A stretch of DNA of 64,000 bases, taken from the NCBI GenBank assembly GCA_937906945.1, contig CALCUE010000016.1, positions 1 to 64,000 on the forward strand, in the 5' to 3' direction. The notes under the pieces were generated by a model. It ran no database searches. It had not been told where the DNA came from and saw nothing but the letters and a program-made list of their open reading frames with translations. Shown piece after piece: positions 8,137-16,904 of this stretch (the first letter of the stretch is position 1; each line of letters starts with the position of its first letter). The translations under genes and the position numbers were made by a program. The DNA comes from an uncultured Clostridia bacterium (GTDB taxonomy: Bacteria; Bacillota; Clostridia; Oscillospirales; Ruminococcaceae).

Positions 8137-9162
8137 TCAGATTTTCGTTTTTCCGGAAAGGATATTCATATAGTCCTCGTAATGCTTCCGCAAAAGCTCC
8201 GGCGTGTTGAGGCCATAAGGGCACTTGCTGCTGCATTTCCCACAGTGGCGGCAGTTTTCGATCTTCTTCATTTCCTCCTGCATCGCCGGCTCCAGCCATC
8301 TGGCTGACGGCGAACGGCGGATCATCTGCGACATCCGGGCGCAGTCGTTGATTTTGATGCCTTCCGGGCAAGGCATGCAGTAACCGCATCCCCGGCAGAA
8401 ATCTCCGGCCAGTTCTTTTCGATCGTTCTCCACCAAGGCCCGGATCTCTTCGGTCATCGTCGGCGGCTCGTCCATGTAGGAGAGAAATTCCTCCAGTTCC
8501 GAAAGGCGCTGGACGCCCCAGATCGGAAGGACGTTATCAAATTGAGCGATGTAGGCATAGGCCGCCGCCGAATTGTTGATAAGGCCGCCGGCCAATGCTT
8601 TCATCGCGATAAATCCCATATTGTGCTCTTTGCATCCGCGGATCAGTTCCTCCTCCTGTTCCCCGGAAAGATAGCTGAACGGGAACTGGAGAGTTTCGTA
8701 AAGGCCGGATTCGATACATTCCCGTGCCACTGTCAGCTGATGCGACGTTACCCCGATATGGCGGATTTTGCCCTCTTCCTTGGCTTTCAGCATACATTCA
8801 TACATACCGGTCCCGTCACCGGGACGGTAACATTGAGTGACCTGGTGGAACTGATAAATATCCACATGATCGGTTTTCAAAAGGCGAAGCGATGTTTCCA
8901 GATCAGCCCAGAATTGTTCCGGCGTTTTCGCCTGCGTTTTTGTGGCGATAAAAATATCGTCCCGAACGTCTGCCAGCGCGGCGCCGATTTTTTCCTCGCT
9001 GTCCGTATAGGCGCGAGCCGTGTCAAAAAAGCGGATCCCGCCTTCGTACGCTCTTTGAAGAATCTGTTTCGCCGTTTCCATATCGTCTCTTTGGATCGGA
9101 AGAGCGCCGAACGCGTTTTGTTCCACCGTAATTCCCGTGGAACCCAATGTGACCTTTGCCAA
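8137..9162 (-). CDS. Aldo/keto reductase with C-terminal 4Fe-4S domain
   Basis: A 341-residue protein. The N-terminal AKR barrel carries the tetrad Asp47, Tyr52, Lys75 and His106 (DTARAYT, ATKTQ, YQFHQ). The C-terminus has two cysteine groups, CRGCGYCMPCP and CRHCGKCSSKCP, for two 4Fe-4S clusters or one plus a structural site. Such Fe-S AKRs are common in anaerobes; their substrates are mostly unknown. The start is TTG at 9162, 8 bases after GGAG; open codons further upstream lack an RBS. Upstream, 9163-9379 is A-rich and gene-free. Confidence 0.92.
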   Translation of the reverse strand: MAKVTLGSTGITVEQNAFGALPIQRDDMETAKQILQRAYEGGIRFFDTARAYTDSEEKIGAALADVRDDIFIATKTQAKTPEQFWADLETSLRLLKTDHVDIYQFHQVTQCYRPGDGTGMYECMLKAKEEGKIRHIGVTSHQLTVARECIESGLYETLQFPFSYLSGEQEEELIRGCKEHNMGFIAMKALAGGLINNSAAAYAYIAQFDNVLPIWGVQRLSELEEFLSYMDEPPTMTEEIRALVENDRKELAGDFCRGCGYCMPCPEGIKINDCARMSQMIRRSPSARWLEPAMQEEMKKIENCRHCGKCSSKCPYGLNTPELLRKHYEDYMNILSGKTKI

Positions 9163-9379
9163 AACAATCGCTCCTTTTCTTTTAATCGGCCACGTTAAAA
9201 CCATGCTTCCCGTGGCCAAAAGCTTTTTCCGTTTTGGAAAACAAAAAATAATCTCTCTGCTTTTCCCTTAAACAAAAACTTTTATTCATAACAAAAAAGA
9301 AAAACGGAAAACAGAAACCGTAAACTTTTTGAAAGGCTTCGGCGAACCGAAAAAAGTTCCAAAACGGACGGAAAAAAGC

Positions 9380-9886
9380 TCAAAAATCAATTTCCAATGT
9401 TTCCGTCGTGTTCAGAAGATCAAGGGCCGTCTGCGCCCGGGAAAGCTCGTCCGAAACAGCGGCAAAGTCCTCCTTGGCTTTTTCCACGTCATAGTTGGCG
9501 TAGCGGTAATCAATAAAATTGGAAGAATGGCCGAACGAATTGTCCCTCACTTTAGGAAGGCGTCCCGCCATTTCAAAAAGCTTTTGCTTTTTCGCTGTCA
9601 GCTGAGGAATATAGACCAGCATCTGGTCAACGGTCATGGAAAAGCCCGGTACCTCATGGTGAAGATTAAAAAGATTGATCGCGTGCTTTACCTGTCGGAT
9701 CTTTCTTTCCAAATCGTTCAGCTTTTCCTGAGTCTCGGAATAATCATACAAAGGGCGAACCGATTCCAGGTCCTCGCCGACTGAGGCCACAAATTCCCGG
9801 CTCTGCCGTTCCCTTTCCAAAAGGGCGTTTTGTTCCTCCATCAGTTTTTTAAGAAGCTTTCCCGCTTCCGAAGACGTATAATTCAT
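9380..9886 (-). CDS. Uncharacterised coiled-coil protein
   Basis: A 168-residue protein rich in Glu, Lys, Leu and Gln with heptad-like stretches at about residues 5-85 and 130-160. The middle segment (about 90-128) has VDQMLVYIPQLTAKKQKLFEMAG and FGHSSNFIDYRYANYDV, which look like conserved non-coiled motifs. It has no signal peptide or membrane span, so it is cytoplasmic. It reminds me loosely of small domain-of-unknown-function coiled-coil families, but I cannot name one safely. It lies 18 bases downstream of the yjjG-like gene on the same strand, so it is probably co-transcribed. Confidence 0.8.
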   Translation of the reverse strand: MNYTSSEAGKLLKKLMEEQNALLERERQSREFVASVGEDLESVRPLYDYSETQEKLNDLERKIRQVKHAINLFNLHHEVPGFSMTVDQMLVYIPQLTAKKQKLFEMAGRLPKVRDNSFGHSSNFIDYRYANYDVEKAKEDFAAVSDELSRAQTALDLLNTTETLEIDF

Positions 9887-9904
9887 GGATAATCCTTCCT
9901 TTTC

Positions 9905-10600
9905 TTAAAAATAGCGGATAAGTTCCGCCAAAGCACGAACAACAATGTCCGGTTCTTTTCCCTTTGGGATCTCTCTGTTTTTCCGGTTATAAAAACAGGT
10001 CATCATCCCATATTCTTTGCCTCCTGCCATATCGGACGTCAGCGAATCCCCGATCATCACACCGTCTTTCGAACCTAACGGTTCTTTCTGTCCCTCATTG
10101 AGTCGCCGGAAGGCTTCGTCGAAAAAGTCCTTGGACGGTTTTTGAGCACCGATATTTTCCGAAACAAAAAGGTGGTCAAAAAACGGCGTCATCCCGGCAA
10201 TTTCTAACCGATGCTTCTGCTGCTCAAAAGGGCCGTTGCTGGCGGCGCAAAGAATATATTTCCCGTGCAGATAGTCCAGAATCTCCATAGCGCCCGGTTC
10301 CGGGATGGCGCTGTTATAAAGCTGATTGCGGAAATACGTCTCAAAAGTCGGGCCGTCAAAAGGAATATCCAGTTCCTTAAAAATTATGTTCCAACGGATC
10401 TTTTTCAGTTCCTCAAAGGTAAGCGTTCCTTCCTCGATCCGAAGCCAAAGACCGTCATTGATTTTCGTGAACGTATCAAACATCCAATCCTCATAGTCCG
10501 TCAAACCGAAGGCAACAAATCCATTTTTCATCGCCTCTTTTACATAGCCGTCAAAGCTCAGAAGCGTATCATCCACGTCCATAAAAATGACTTTCGGCAC
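9905..10600 (-). CDS. yjjG: HAD-superfamily 5'-nucleotidase, YjjG type
   Basis: A 231-residue protein with HAD motif I DVDDTLLSF (residues 8-16), motif II AASNGP, the Lys of QKPSKDFF and motif IV MIGDSLTSDMAGG. The helical cap between motifs I and II fits YjjG, which dephosphorylates non-canonical pyrimidine nucleotides. The start is GTG at 10600, with GGGGAG 5 bases upstream; an upstream ATG would add a tail not seen in the family. It heads a two-gene minus unit with the coiled-coil gene. Confidence 0.9.
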   Translation of the reverse strand: MPKVIFMDVDDTLLSFDGYVKEAMKNGFVAFGLTDYEDWMFDTFTKINDGLWLRIEEGTLTFEELKKIRWNIIFKELDIPFDGPTFETYFRNQLYNSAIPEPGAMEILDYLHGKYILCAASNGPFEQQKHRLEIAGMTPFFDHLFVSENIGAQKPSKDFFDEAFRRLNEGQKEPLGSKDGVMIGDSLTSDMAGGKEYGMMTCFYNRKNREIPKGKEPDIVVRALAELIRYF

Positions 10601-10769
10601 AGAATCTCCCCTTTCATTTCTATTATATTCCATTTTCGTCAAAATGCAAGAAAAGGCAAATCCGCCAAAAAACTTTCCGTCCTTTTATGCACTATGGCGC
10701 TTGATTTTCCGAGCGAAACTTGCTAAACTAAACATAGTGGATATTTATGAGAAGAAAGGAGGCGGAACC

Positions 10770-10949
10770 ATGGTTTTTGAAACTCTTTTTGGTGAAGGTT
10801 TCGCTTTTGGCGCGGAGGAAGAAGAACGTTACTGCGCGCAGGAACAGGAAAAGGAAAAAGCCGGACGTGTCGCCGCTTTTTTCAAGGATAACATCGCTGA
10901 GGATTGGGATCTGCACGACCCTCGGGAAGACGATTACGAAAACTATTAA
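10770..10949 (+). CDS. Small acidic protein, unknown
   Basis: A 59-residue protein from the ATG at 10770, which follows AAAGGAGG by 7 bases. It is rich in Glu and Asp, with a phenylalanine-containing N-terminus (MVFETLFGEGFAFG) and a charged tail DPREDDYENY. It has no membrane span and no cysteine pair. It is a single gene flanked by a terminator. I do not recognise it; the strong RBS and its own terminator support it as a real small gene. Confidence 0.7.
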   Translation: MVFETLFGEGFAFGAEEEERYCAQEQEKEKAGRVAAFFKDNIAEDWDLHDPREDDYENY

Positions 10950-10956
10950 AAAATGG

Positions 10957-10982
10957 AAAGCCGCCCAATGGGCGGCTTTTTT
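10957..10982. terminator. Bidirectional terminator
   Basis: AAAGCCGCCC, loop AAT, GGGCGGCTTTTTT. It lies between the small acidic gene and the stop of the converging minus gene. Confidence 0.9.
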
Positions 10983-10983
10983 G

Positions 10984-11865
10984 TTAGAACGTATAATAGG
11001 TTTCGATATCCCATTTGGAGGGATCACAAAGGCTCAGCCTCGTAAGGCTTCCGTTTTTGTCAAATTCCGGCAGGATCAGAAGCCACGCCACTTTTCCACC
11101 GAGCTTTTGCGAAAGCAGAAGTCCGATGATTTCTTCTCTCTCCCCGATTTTAGGTTCCGCTCCCAAAAGGACCGGTGCCGCTTCCGCTTCCCGGGAAGCG
11201 ATGACGACCTGTCCGCCGATCTGGGAATCGGAAGCCTTTAATACGCGACCTTTTTCCTCAAAATAGGCCTGCACAGCGGAACTTCCCACTTTCGGTTCCG
11301 GAGCCCATTGGGAAGTAAACAGAATATTAGCGGCAAAAAGACTGTAAAGCGGACTAAAATCCGCGGTCCGATAAGCCTGCTCCAAAAGCTCCATACAATA
11401 GGCGGCATAGTCATCGGTGTTGGGCGTCGGAATGGCCACTTTGTCCAAAGGCTGCAACCCGTTAAAATCGAAATAGAAGCGGTCATACCGAAGTGCCAGA
11501 CCGGCTTCAGCCCGCTGTGGATCCACCGATTTGACACCCACCGGCGCCAACATCGGAATGATCTTCTGCTCGTTGCAATAGGCCGAAAACGCCGTTTTCG
11601 TCTTGCAGGAAAGCTTTCCGATTTTCGGGGAAACCGCCCCGGCAACGACGATGAAATAGCGTTTTCCACCCTGTTCAGCGATGATCTGCGTCGGCTCTTT
11701 GTCGGTGACCAATCCGCTGATATGAAAACCGTGTCCCTGCAGATATCTTGCCATCGACTCGGTGCAGAACGCGTTCAGTTCCAACCCTTCCATCAGGTCA
11801 TCTTCCGTATATTCCGGGATCCCTTCGCCCCAGTCTTTCAATTCCTCGTTCTTGTTCTCTTCCAT
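10984..11865 (-). CDS. Uncharacterised two-domain protein
   Basis: A 293-residue cytoplasmic protein. The N-terminal half (about residues 30-130) has a pattern like a small alpha/beta nuclease-like or sensor fold (GKRYFIVVAGAVSPKIGKL), but no catalytic triad I can defend. The second half (about 155-290) reads like an NTF2/SnoaL-type cone: a helix pair ending in DFSPLYSLFAANILFTSQW, then beta strands. Function is unknown and both fold suggestions are inference. It is co-directional with the fRMsr gene 31 bases upstream, so an operon is likely. Confidence 0.8.
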   Translation of the reverse strand: MEENKNEELKDWGEGIPEYTEDDLMEGLELNAFCTESMARYLQGHGFHISGLVTDKEPTQIIAEQGGKRYFIVVAGAVSPKIGKLSCKTKTAFSAYCNEQKIIPMLAPVGVKSVDPQRAEAGLALRYDRFYFDFNGLQPLDKVAIPTPNTDDYAAYCMELLEQAYRTADFSPLYSLFAANILFTSQWAPEPKVGSSAVQAYFEEKGRVLKASDSQIGGQVVIASREAEAAPVLLGAEPKIGEREEIIGLLLSQKLGGKVAWLLILPEFDKNGSLTRLSLCDPSKWDIETYYTF

Positions 11866-11896
11866 GAAAATCCTTCTTTTCTACTTCGTTTTCCCT

Positions 11897-12352
11897 TTAT
11901 TTTTGAAAAAGTTCGCTTTCCAGAACCCGGACCCACTTTTCCAGTCCTTTCCGATCTTCCTCCGAAAACCGTTCCAACTTCGGGCTGTCGATATCCAGTA
12001 CGCCAAAAATGGCGTCACCATCAAAAATCGGCACGACGATTTCCGAATTGGAAGCCCCGTCGCAGGCGATATGACCCGGAAATTCGTGGACATTCGGTAC
12101 CAACAATGTTTTTCGCTCGGCTATTGCCGTTCCGCAAACGCCGCGCCCCAAAGCGATTTCAATACAGGCAGGGCGACCCTGAAACGGACCGAGCACCAAT
12201 TTTTCTCCGTCCCAGAGATAAAATCCCGCCCAATTCAGCTCCTCCAGTTCTTCAAAAAGAAGCGCTGACGCGTTGGCTAAATTGGCGATCGGGTGCGGCA
12301 CGTTTTCAATAAGCGCTTTCAATTTTCGATTCAGGTCCTCATAATCGACCAA
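11897..12352 (-). CDS. msrC: Free methionine-(R)-sulfoxide reductase (GAF domain)
   Basis: A 151-residue single GAF domain. The three cysteines of the fRMsr family are all present, in RPACIEI, GRGVCGTA and HIACDGASNSEIV. It reduces free Met-R-SO and is an oxidative-stress enzyme. The TTG at 12352, about 5 bases after AAGGTG, gives the usual family length; an in-frame ATG at 12385 would add 11 residues and is possible. It begins a two-gene minus unit with the uncharacterised 293-residue protein. Confidence 0.92.
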   Translation of the reverse strand: MVDYEDLNRKLKALIENVPHPIANLANASALLFEELEELNWAGFYLWDGEKLVLGPFQGRPACIEIALGRGVCGTAIAERKTLLVPNVHEFPGHIACDGASNSEIVVPIFDGDAIFGVLDIDSPKLERFSEEDRKGLEKWVRVLESELFQK

Positions 12353-12429
12353 GGTAACACCTTCTTTACAGTAAAATCGTACCATATTGCTTTTTCTTTG
12401 TCAATAGCGAAGCAATTTCGGGACAAAGG

Positions 12430-12463
12430 AAGGCCGGTGCTCAATGAGCACCGGCCTTTTTTA
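12430..12463. terminator. Strong terminator downstream of the VWA surface protein
   Basis: A 12-bp stem AGGCCGGTGCTC with loop AAT ends in T6 on the plus side. A/T tracts on both sides also stop transcription of the minus-strand VWA gene, whose stop lies 5 bases away. Confidence 0.88.
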
Positions 12464-12467
12464 ATCA

Positions 12468-15215
12468 TCAGAACCAAAAAGGAATCGCGCCTGTTTCCGG
12501 ATTTTCTTTACCCGGATCTTTCGGGTCCTCCGGCTCTCTCGGAGGAACATACGGCTTTTTGAACGGAATACCCACGTCGATGCAGTCTTCCATTTCCAGG
12601 ATCTGTACCTCTACGCTGCCATCGCTGTTTTTGATCAATTTGACGTAAATCGTATTGTCGCCGTCCTGAATGGTATAAACGCCATTCGCGTCCGGCGTAT
12701 AGGATTTCAGATAATGTTTCTGGCCGCCTTTGATCGCCACATAGATCCAGTTGGTATCGACCGACCAGCCTTTTTCCGGCACACCGACGACCGTATCCGA
12801 AGCATAACGACCCTCTTCATTATTTTTGCCGTAGGCGCTGGCCTTGTCTTCCGACTTTGGATCCGCTTTGATCAGGACCGTACCGCCTTTGTCGTCAGCG
12901 GTCGTGTTTTCTACCCAAATGGTCGGTTCAAATCCATCCGTGCGCAGGAAACTGATCTCCACATCGACGTTGCAATTCAAGCTGTCAAAGTTCGTGATTT
13001 TCACCGTTGCCGCTCCGGTATCCGGATCGATAGTGATGACCCCTTCGATCACGTTTCCGGCCTCATCGGTAACCGTGAATTTGCCTTCTTTATCCTGTTC
13101 CACCAAAACGTTGTTCACTTTGAACGCCGTCTCATCAACGTGCCAACCGTCGTCCGGTGTTCCGGATACGGTATCGCATTCATAGCGTCCTTTGGTGTTA
13201 TCATCGGCACCGTCGGAGGAGACCCTGCTCTTGGACTCCGGATAACCCGGAACTTCGACCACACCGCCTTTGTCGTCCTTTGTGCCATTGGCTACCCAGA
13301 TGGTAATTCTCTGGTTCACGATCTTCTCGAAATTCGGATCGCCGAAAGTAACTTCCGTCTTCACGTGTTCCTCATCATAACGAACGCTGACGTTGACCTC
13401 TTCGGACGATTTCAAATAGCCATCCGGCGCGTCTTTTTCTCTCAGAATGTAGTCGTGTCCAGAAGGAATATTCTGGAAAGAGACATGACCGTCTTTGTCA
13501 CTGATGGACTCATACGTTCCAAGTTCTACTGCCTTTCCATTACCGCCGCATTGTGTGCATCTTGCGTTGTGGACCAATTCAAAGGTCGCTCCGGTGATCG
13601 GAGTGCCATTTTTATCGACTTTATCGAAGGTGAATTCGCCAACATAGCCCTTGACGGACGGAACCTCAAAATCAATTTCCTTAAACTCCGAAGGTTTGCC
13701 TTCCTCCAGAACAAGGTAAGTAAGCTCCGCCATGCCGTTGGTATCGTACGTTTTACTGTCCACAAAGCCATCTTCCTCGTTCAGAAGACGAATTCTGTAT
13801 TTGAGAATATAGGTGTAAATTCCGCTTTGGCTGTCATAAGAATAACCGGAATTCTTGACGTCCCAGGAAAGCGTATCATTGGAAAAGCTTGCCGTATTTT
13901 CTTCGCCCGGCTTCAGTGCGCCGCTTACCGAATCGACAATATTGCCGTCCTCGTCAAAGAAACCTACGAATTCGATGTTTTTCTCTTTGGTCGGATCCAG
14001 GTTCATGGTATCCGTCACGATCCACGCCTGCACCGTCTTTTTGGCGATGTCATCGCGGATGCCTTCAAAAACCGTTTTGAAAGCGTTTTTCAGACCGTTG
14101 GGATCGGTACTGTCCATATAGTTACCGGAACCGATGGAATCTTTGAGCCAGGCTTTGAAATTGTCGTTTTTGACAATATAGCCTTCCGCCGCCGTTCTTC
14201 TGGTTTCGATCGTCGTGTGTTCTTTGCCTTTTTCCGCCGCCTCATAATAAGCGAGGCTCTGGCCGGAAACGTTGATGCCGATCGAGAAGATGGAAATAAA
14301 TTTCTTTTTCAGCGCCGCCGCCAGATCCTGTGCTCTCTCCGCGCCGGTATCGCTGTAGTTCGTGCCATAAATGGTCGGCAGATTTCCTCTTCTTACGTTG
14401 TAGAAATAGCCTTTTCCGTCAACCTTTTGTTCCACTTCACCCGGATACTCGTTGTAATAGATATTGCTGGTATCGCCAAACTCCATGCAGGGGTCCCAAC
14501 CGAGATAATTGGTACCCGGCGCTTTCAGATACGTAGTCGGGAAACCGTCACTGACAAAAACGATGTACTGGCATTCCGGATCGGTTTCGGATTTTGCCAG
14601 AATATCCCTTGCCATGGCAAGACCAGCTTCAATATTGGTGAAACGGGCATAGTTATAAATCTTTTTGCCGTCTTTGTCATAATAGGAATTTTTAATTTTG
14701 TTTGTTTCCGTTTTCATCTCGGAGATCAAAGCCTTGGCCTGCTCTTCCGTTTTACAGGGCTGAAGATCAAAGATCTCGTTACCGTTGGTGTTGAAAGCGA
14801 CCATGGCCAGATTTCTTTCCGCCGTAACGCCTTTCGACTCCGCCGCGAAAAGGTTGATGAAATCCTCAATGGAATTCTGTGCGGCGGCGTGCTGCGTAAT
14901 GCCTCCCATGGTCTTATCGCTCATGGATTCCGAAATATCCATGACAATAACAACGTCCATATTGGCATATTTTATGATCTCTGACAGATCATTTTTTGTT
15001 TTGACCGTCAAGGTAATATCGAAAACGTTTTCGATATCCGTCGGGGTCAGAATTTTGCTGACGTTGACATCCTCATTGGATGTCAATCCGCCCTCGTCCA
15101 CAATTTGTGCGTCATCTTTCGGGCTGATCGACTCAGCCAGAGCCGGAAGTCCTAAACTGAAGCAAAGAAGCAGCGCGAGAATCAAGGATAGCATCCGATT
15201 CCAATTTTTCTTCAT
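12468..15215 (-). CDS. Secreted VWA/Cna-B surface protein with tandem repeats
   Basis: A 915-residue protein. The signal peptide ends at ALA (about residue 27). The VWA domain (about 85-395) has the MIDAS DISES at residues 93-97. A beta-rich linker follows, then a SpaA/Cna-B-like domain (about 524-612) with an unusual CTQCGG insertion. Next come two tandem domains of about 120 residues (637-755, 765-885), each starting TIWV.N.T.DDKGG. A proline/acid linker ends in NPETG (905-909), then only six residues to the stop. There is no hydrophobic span or basic tail, so covalent wall anchoring is doubtful. GGGAGG lies 7 bases before the ATG at 15215, which sets the start. The promoter matches that of the pilus operon. 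Confidence 0.92.
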   Translation of the reverse strand: MKKNWNRMLSLILALLLCFSLGLPALAESISPKDDAQIVDEGGLTSNEDVNVSKILTPTDIENVFDITLTVKTKNDLSEIIKYANMDVVIVMDISESMSDKTMGGITQHAAAQNSIEDFINLFAAESKGVTAERNLAMVAFNTNGNEIFDLQPCKTEEQAKALISEMKTETNKIKNSYYDKDGKKIYNYARFTNIEAGLAMARDILAKSETDPECQYIVFVSDGFPTTYLKAPGTNYLGWDPCMEFGDTSNIYYNEYPGEVEQKVDGKGYFYNVRRGNLPTIYGTNYSDTGAERAQDLAAALKKKFISIFSIGINVSGQSLAYYEAAEKGKEHTTIETRRTAAEGYIVKNDNFKAWLKDSIGSGNYMDSTDPNGLKNAFKTVFEGIRDDIAKKTVQAWIVTDTMNLDPTKEKNIEFVGFFDEDGNIVDSVSGALKPGEENTASFSNDTLSWDVKNSGYSYDSQSGIYTYILKYRIRLLNEEDGFVDSKTYDTNGMAELTYLVLEEGKPSEFKEIDFEVPSVKGYVGEFTFDKVDKNGTPITGATFELVHNARCTQCGGNGKAVELGTYESISDKDGHVSFQNIPSGHDYILREKDAPDGYLKSSEEVNVSVRYDEEHVKTEVTFGDPNFEKIVNQRITIWVANGTKDDKGGVVEVPGYPESKSRVSSDGADDNTKGRYECDTVSGTPDDGWHVDETAFKVNNVLVEQDKEGKFTVTDEAGNVIEGVITIDPDTGAATVKITNFDSLNCNVDVEISFLRTDGFEPTIWVENTTADDKGGTVLIKADPKSEDKASAYGKNNEEGRYASDTVVGVPEKGWSVDTNWIYVAIKGGQKHYLKSYTPDANGVYTIQDGDNTIYVKLIKNSDGSVEVQILEMEDCIDVGIPFKKPYVPPREPEDPKDPGKENPETGAIPFWF

Positions 15216-15308
15216 TTTCTTGCCTCCCATTTTTCTATGTAAACAAAGCCCACTCTTTCTGAGACTCCGAATTTACCGCTTTGAAAACATGATGGAATTA
15301 TTTAGTAT

Positions 15309-15337
15309 ATTATAACTCTTTTCCCTAATATATTCAA
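15309..15337 (-). promoter_or_regulatory. Promoter of the VWA surface protein gene
   Basis: On the minus strand: TTGAAT (15337-15332), 17-base spacer containing TAGGGAAAAGAGT, TATAAT (15314-15309). The spacer block is nearly the same in the pilus operon promoter at 34915-34943. Confidence 0.8.
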
Positions 15338-15431
15338 TATTTATAGCAGAATTTTATTAAAAATTTTAATGTTGTATTCGCAAAAAACATCGTGTTTTCT
15401 GTCCTTTTTCGTGTGTTTTTCGATAAAATAG

Positions 15432-15460
15432 TGGAATCTTTTTCTCTGATATGGTATAAT
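15432..15460 (+). promoter_or_regulatory. brnQ promoter with extended -10
   Basis: TGGAAT (weak -35), 17 bases, TGG-TATAAT (TATAAT at 15455-15460), then AAAGGAGG and the ATG at 15491. Confidence 0.7.
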
Positions 15461-15490
15461 AAATCACCATTTCCCAAAGGAGGCGTCCGA

Positions 15491-16861
15491 ATGAAAAAGA
15501 ATTTGACTTTCAAGGAATCCATCGCTATCACCAGTATGCTGTTTGGTATGTTTTTCGGCGCCGGAAATCTGATCTTTCCGGCGAAACTCGGTCCTACTGC
15601 CGGAAACCAGATGTGGAGTGCGTATATCGGTATGTTCATCACCGCAGTTGGTCTGCCTCTTCTTGCCGTTGCCGCGCTGGCCATGAGCCACAGCAGCGGT
15701 GTTCTTGATCTTTCCTCCAAAGTCAGCAAAAAATACGGACTCTTTTTCAGTACGCTCCTTTATCTGACTATCGGTCCTCTTTTTGCCATTCCCCGCTGCG
15801 CCAGTACTTCCTTCGCCGTCGGTACCGTCAACCTGATTCAAACGGAAAACACCGGCCTGGCTCTGGCCCTCTTTTCTTTCGCATTCTTTGCCGTCACTTT
15901 GCTTTTTTCCCTGAAACCCAACGGGATTATGGTCTGGATCGGAAAAATCCTGAATCCCCTGTTTCTCTGCTGCCTGGCCGTTCTTGTCATCGCGGCGCTT
16001 TTGAACCCGATCAACTCCGTTGCCTCCGTGGCTCCTGCTGAAAGCTACGCCACTCCCTCCTCCGCCTTTTTCAACGGCTTCCTTGAGGGGTACAACACGT
16101 TGGACGCTCTGGCCGGTCTTGCTTTCGGAATCGTCGTTGTCGGCGTCGTGCGGAAAAACGGGGTCGAGGATCCCGAGCGGATCGCCATCAACACCGCCCG
16201 CTCCGGTATCTTCAGCTGTCTTTTCATGGGAATTATCTATTTCTTCATTACGCTCATCGCTACGACAAGCAGCGTAATCTGCGCGGACTGTGCGGACGGT
16301 GGCTCCGTTCTCGGCGTTATCGCCGACCACTATTTCCATTCTGTCGGTGCCTTTCTGATGACCGCTATCGTCACCCTCGCCTGCCTTAAAACGGCCATCG
16401 GTCTTGTTACGAGCTGTTCCGAATCCTTCGTCAATATGTTTCCAAAAGGACCTTCTTATACGGTCTGGGCCGTTCTTTTCTGTGTCGTCTCCTTTGGAAT
16501 CGCTAACTTTGGTCTTTCCACCATCGTCGCCTATTGCGTGCCGGTGCTGATGTTCCTTTATCCTTTGGCCATCACGCTGATCCTGCTCGCTCTTTTCGGA
16601 AAATATTTTGAGCACAGCCGCACCGTCTATGTCTGGACCACCGCTTTTGCCCTGATCTCCGCAATCTTCGATTTTGTCTCCGCCCTGTCCGGAACCTTAC
16701 AGGGAAGCGGTTTTGAAAACACCGCCGTGCTCGACGCCATCTCCGGCATCGGAAGCCGGATCCTTCCTTTTTCCGGTTATGGGCTTGGTTGGGTCTTTCC
16801 TTCCCTTCTCGGTTTTTTGATCGGCTTTATTCTCTACCGGAAAAATCGAAAAGCCGAATGA
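15491..16861 (+). CDS. brnQ: Branched-chain amino acid carrier BrnQ (LIVCS family)
   Basis: A 456-residue protein with about 12 spans. The N-terminal motif MLFGMFFGAGNLIFP is characteristic of BrnQ Na+-coupled Leu/Ile/Val importers. The start is fixed by AAAGGAGG 7 bases before the ATG at 15491. The gene is monocistronic, with its own extended -10 promoter and a strong terminator. Confidence 0.94.
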   Translation: MKKNLTFKESIAITSMLFGMFFGAGNLIFPAKLGPTAGNQMWSAYIGMFITAVGLPLLAVAALAMSHSSGVLDLSSKVSKKYGLFFSTLLYLTIGPLFAIPRCASTSFAVGTVNLIQTENTGLALALFSFAFFAVTLLFSLKPNGIMVWIGKILNPLFLCCLAVLVIAALLNPINSVASVAPAESYATPSSAFFNGFLEGYNTLDALAGLAFGIVVVGVVRKNGVEDPERIAINTARSGIFSCLFMGIIYFFITLIATTSSVICADCADGGSVLGVIADHYFHSVGAFLMTAIVTLACLKTAIGLVTSCSESFVNMFPKGPSYTVWAVLFCVVSFGIANFGLSTIVAYCVPVLMFLYPLAITLILLALFGKYFEHSRTVYVWTTAFALISAIFDFVSALSGTLQGSGFENTAVLDAISGIGSRILPFSGYGLGWVFPSLLGFLIGFILYRKNRKAE

Positions 16862-16868
16862 TTTTTCA

Positions 16869-16904
16869 AAAACGCCTCTCCGGTCTTTTTCGGAGAGGCG
16901 TTTT
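16869..16904. terminator. Bidirectional terminator, brnQ / NTPase-mocA
   Basis: The 14-bp stem AAAACGCCTCTCCG with its complement is followed by T6; the left arm supplies the T tract for the minus gene. Confidence 0.9.
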
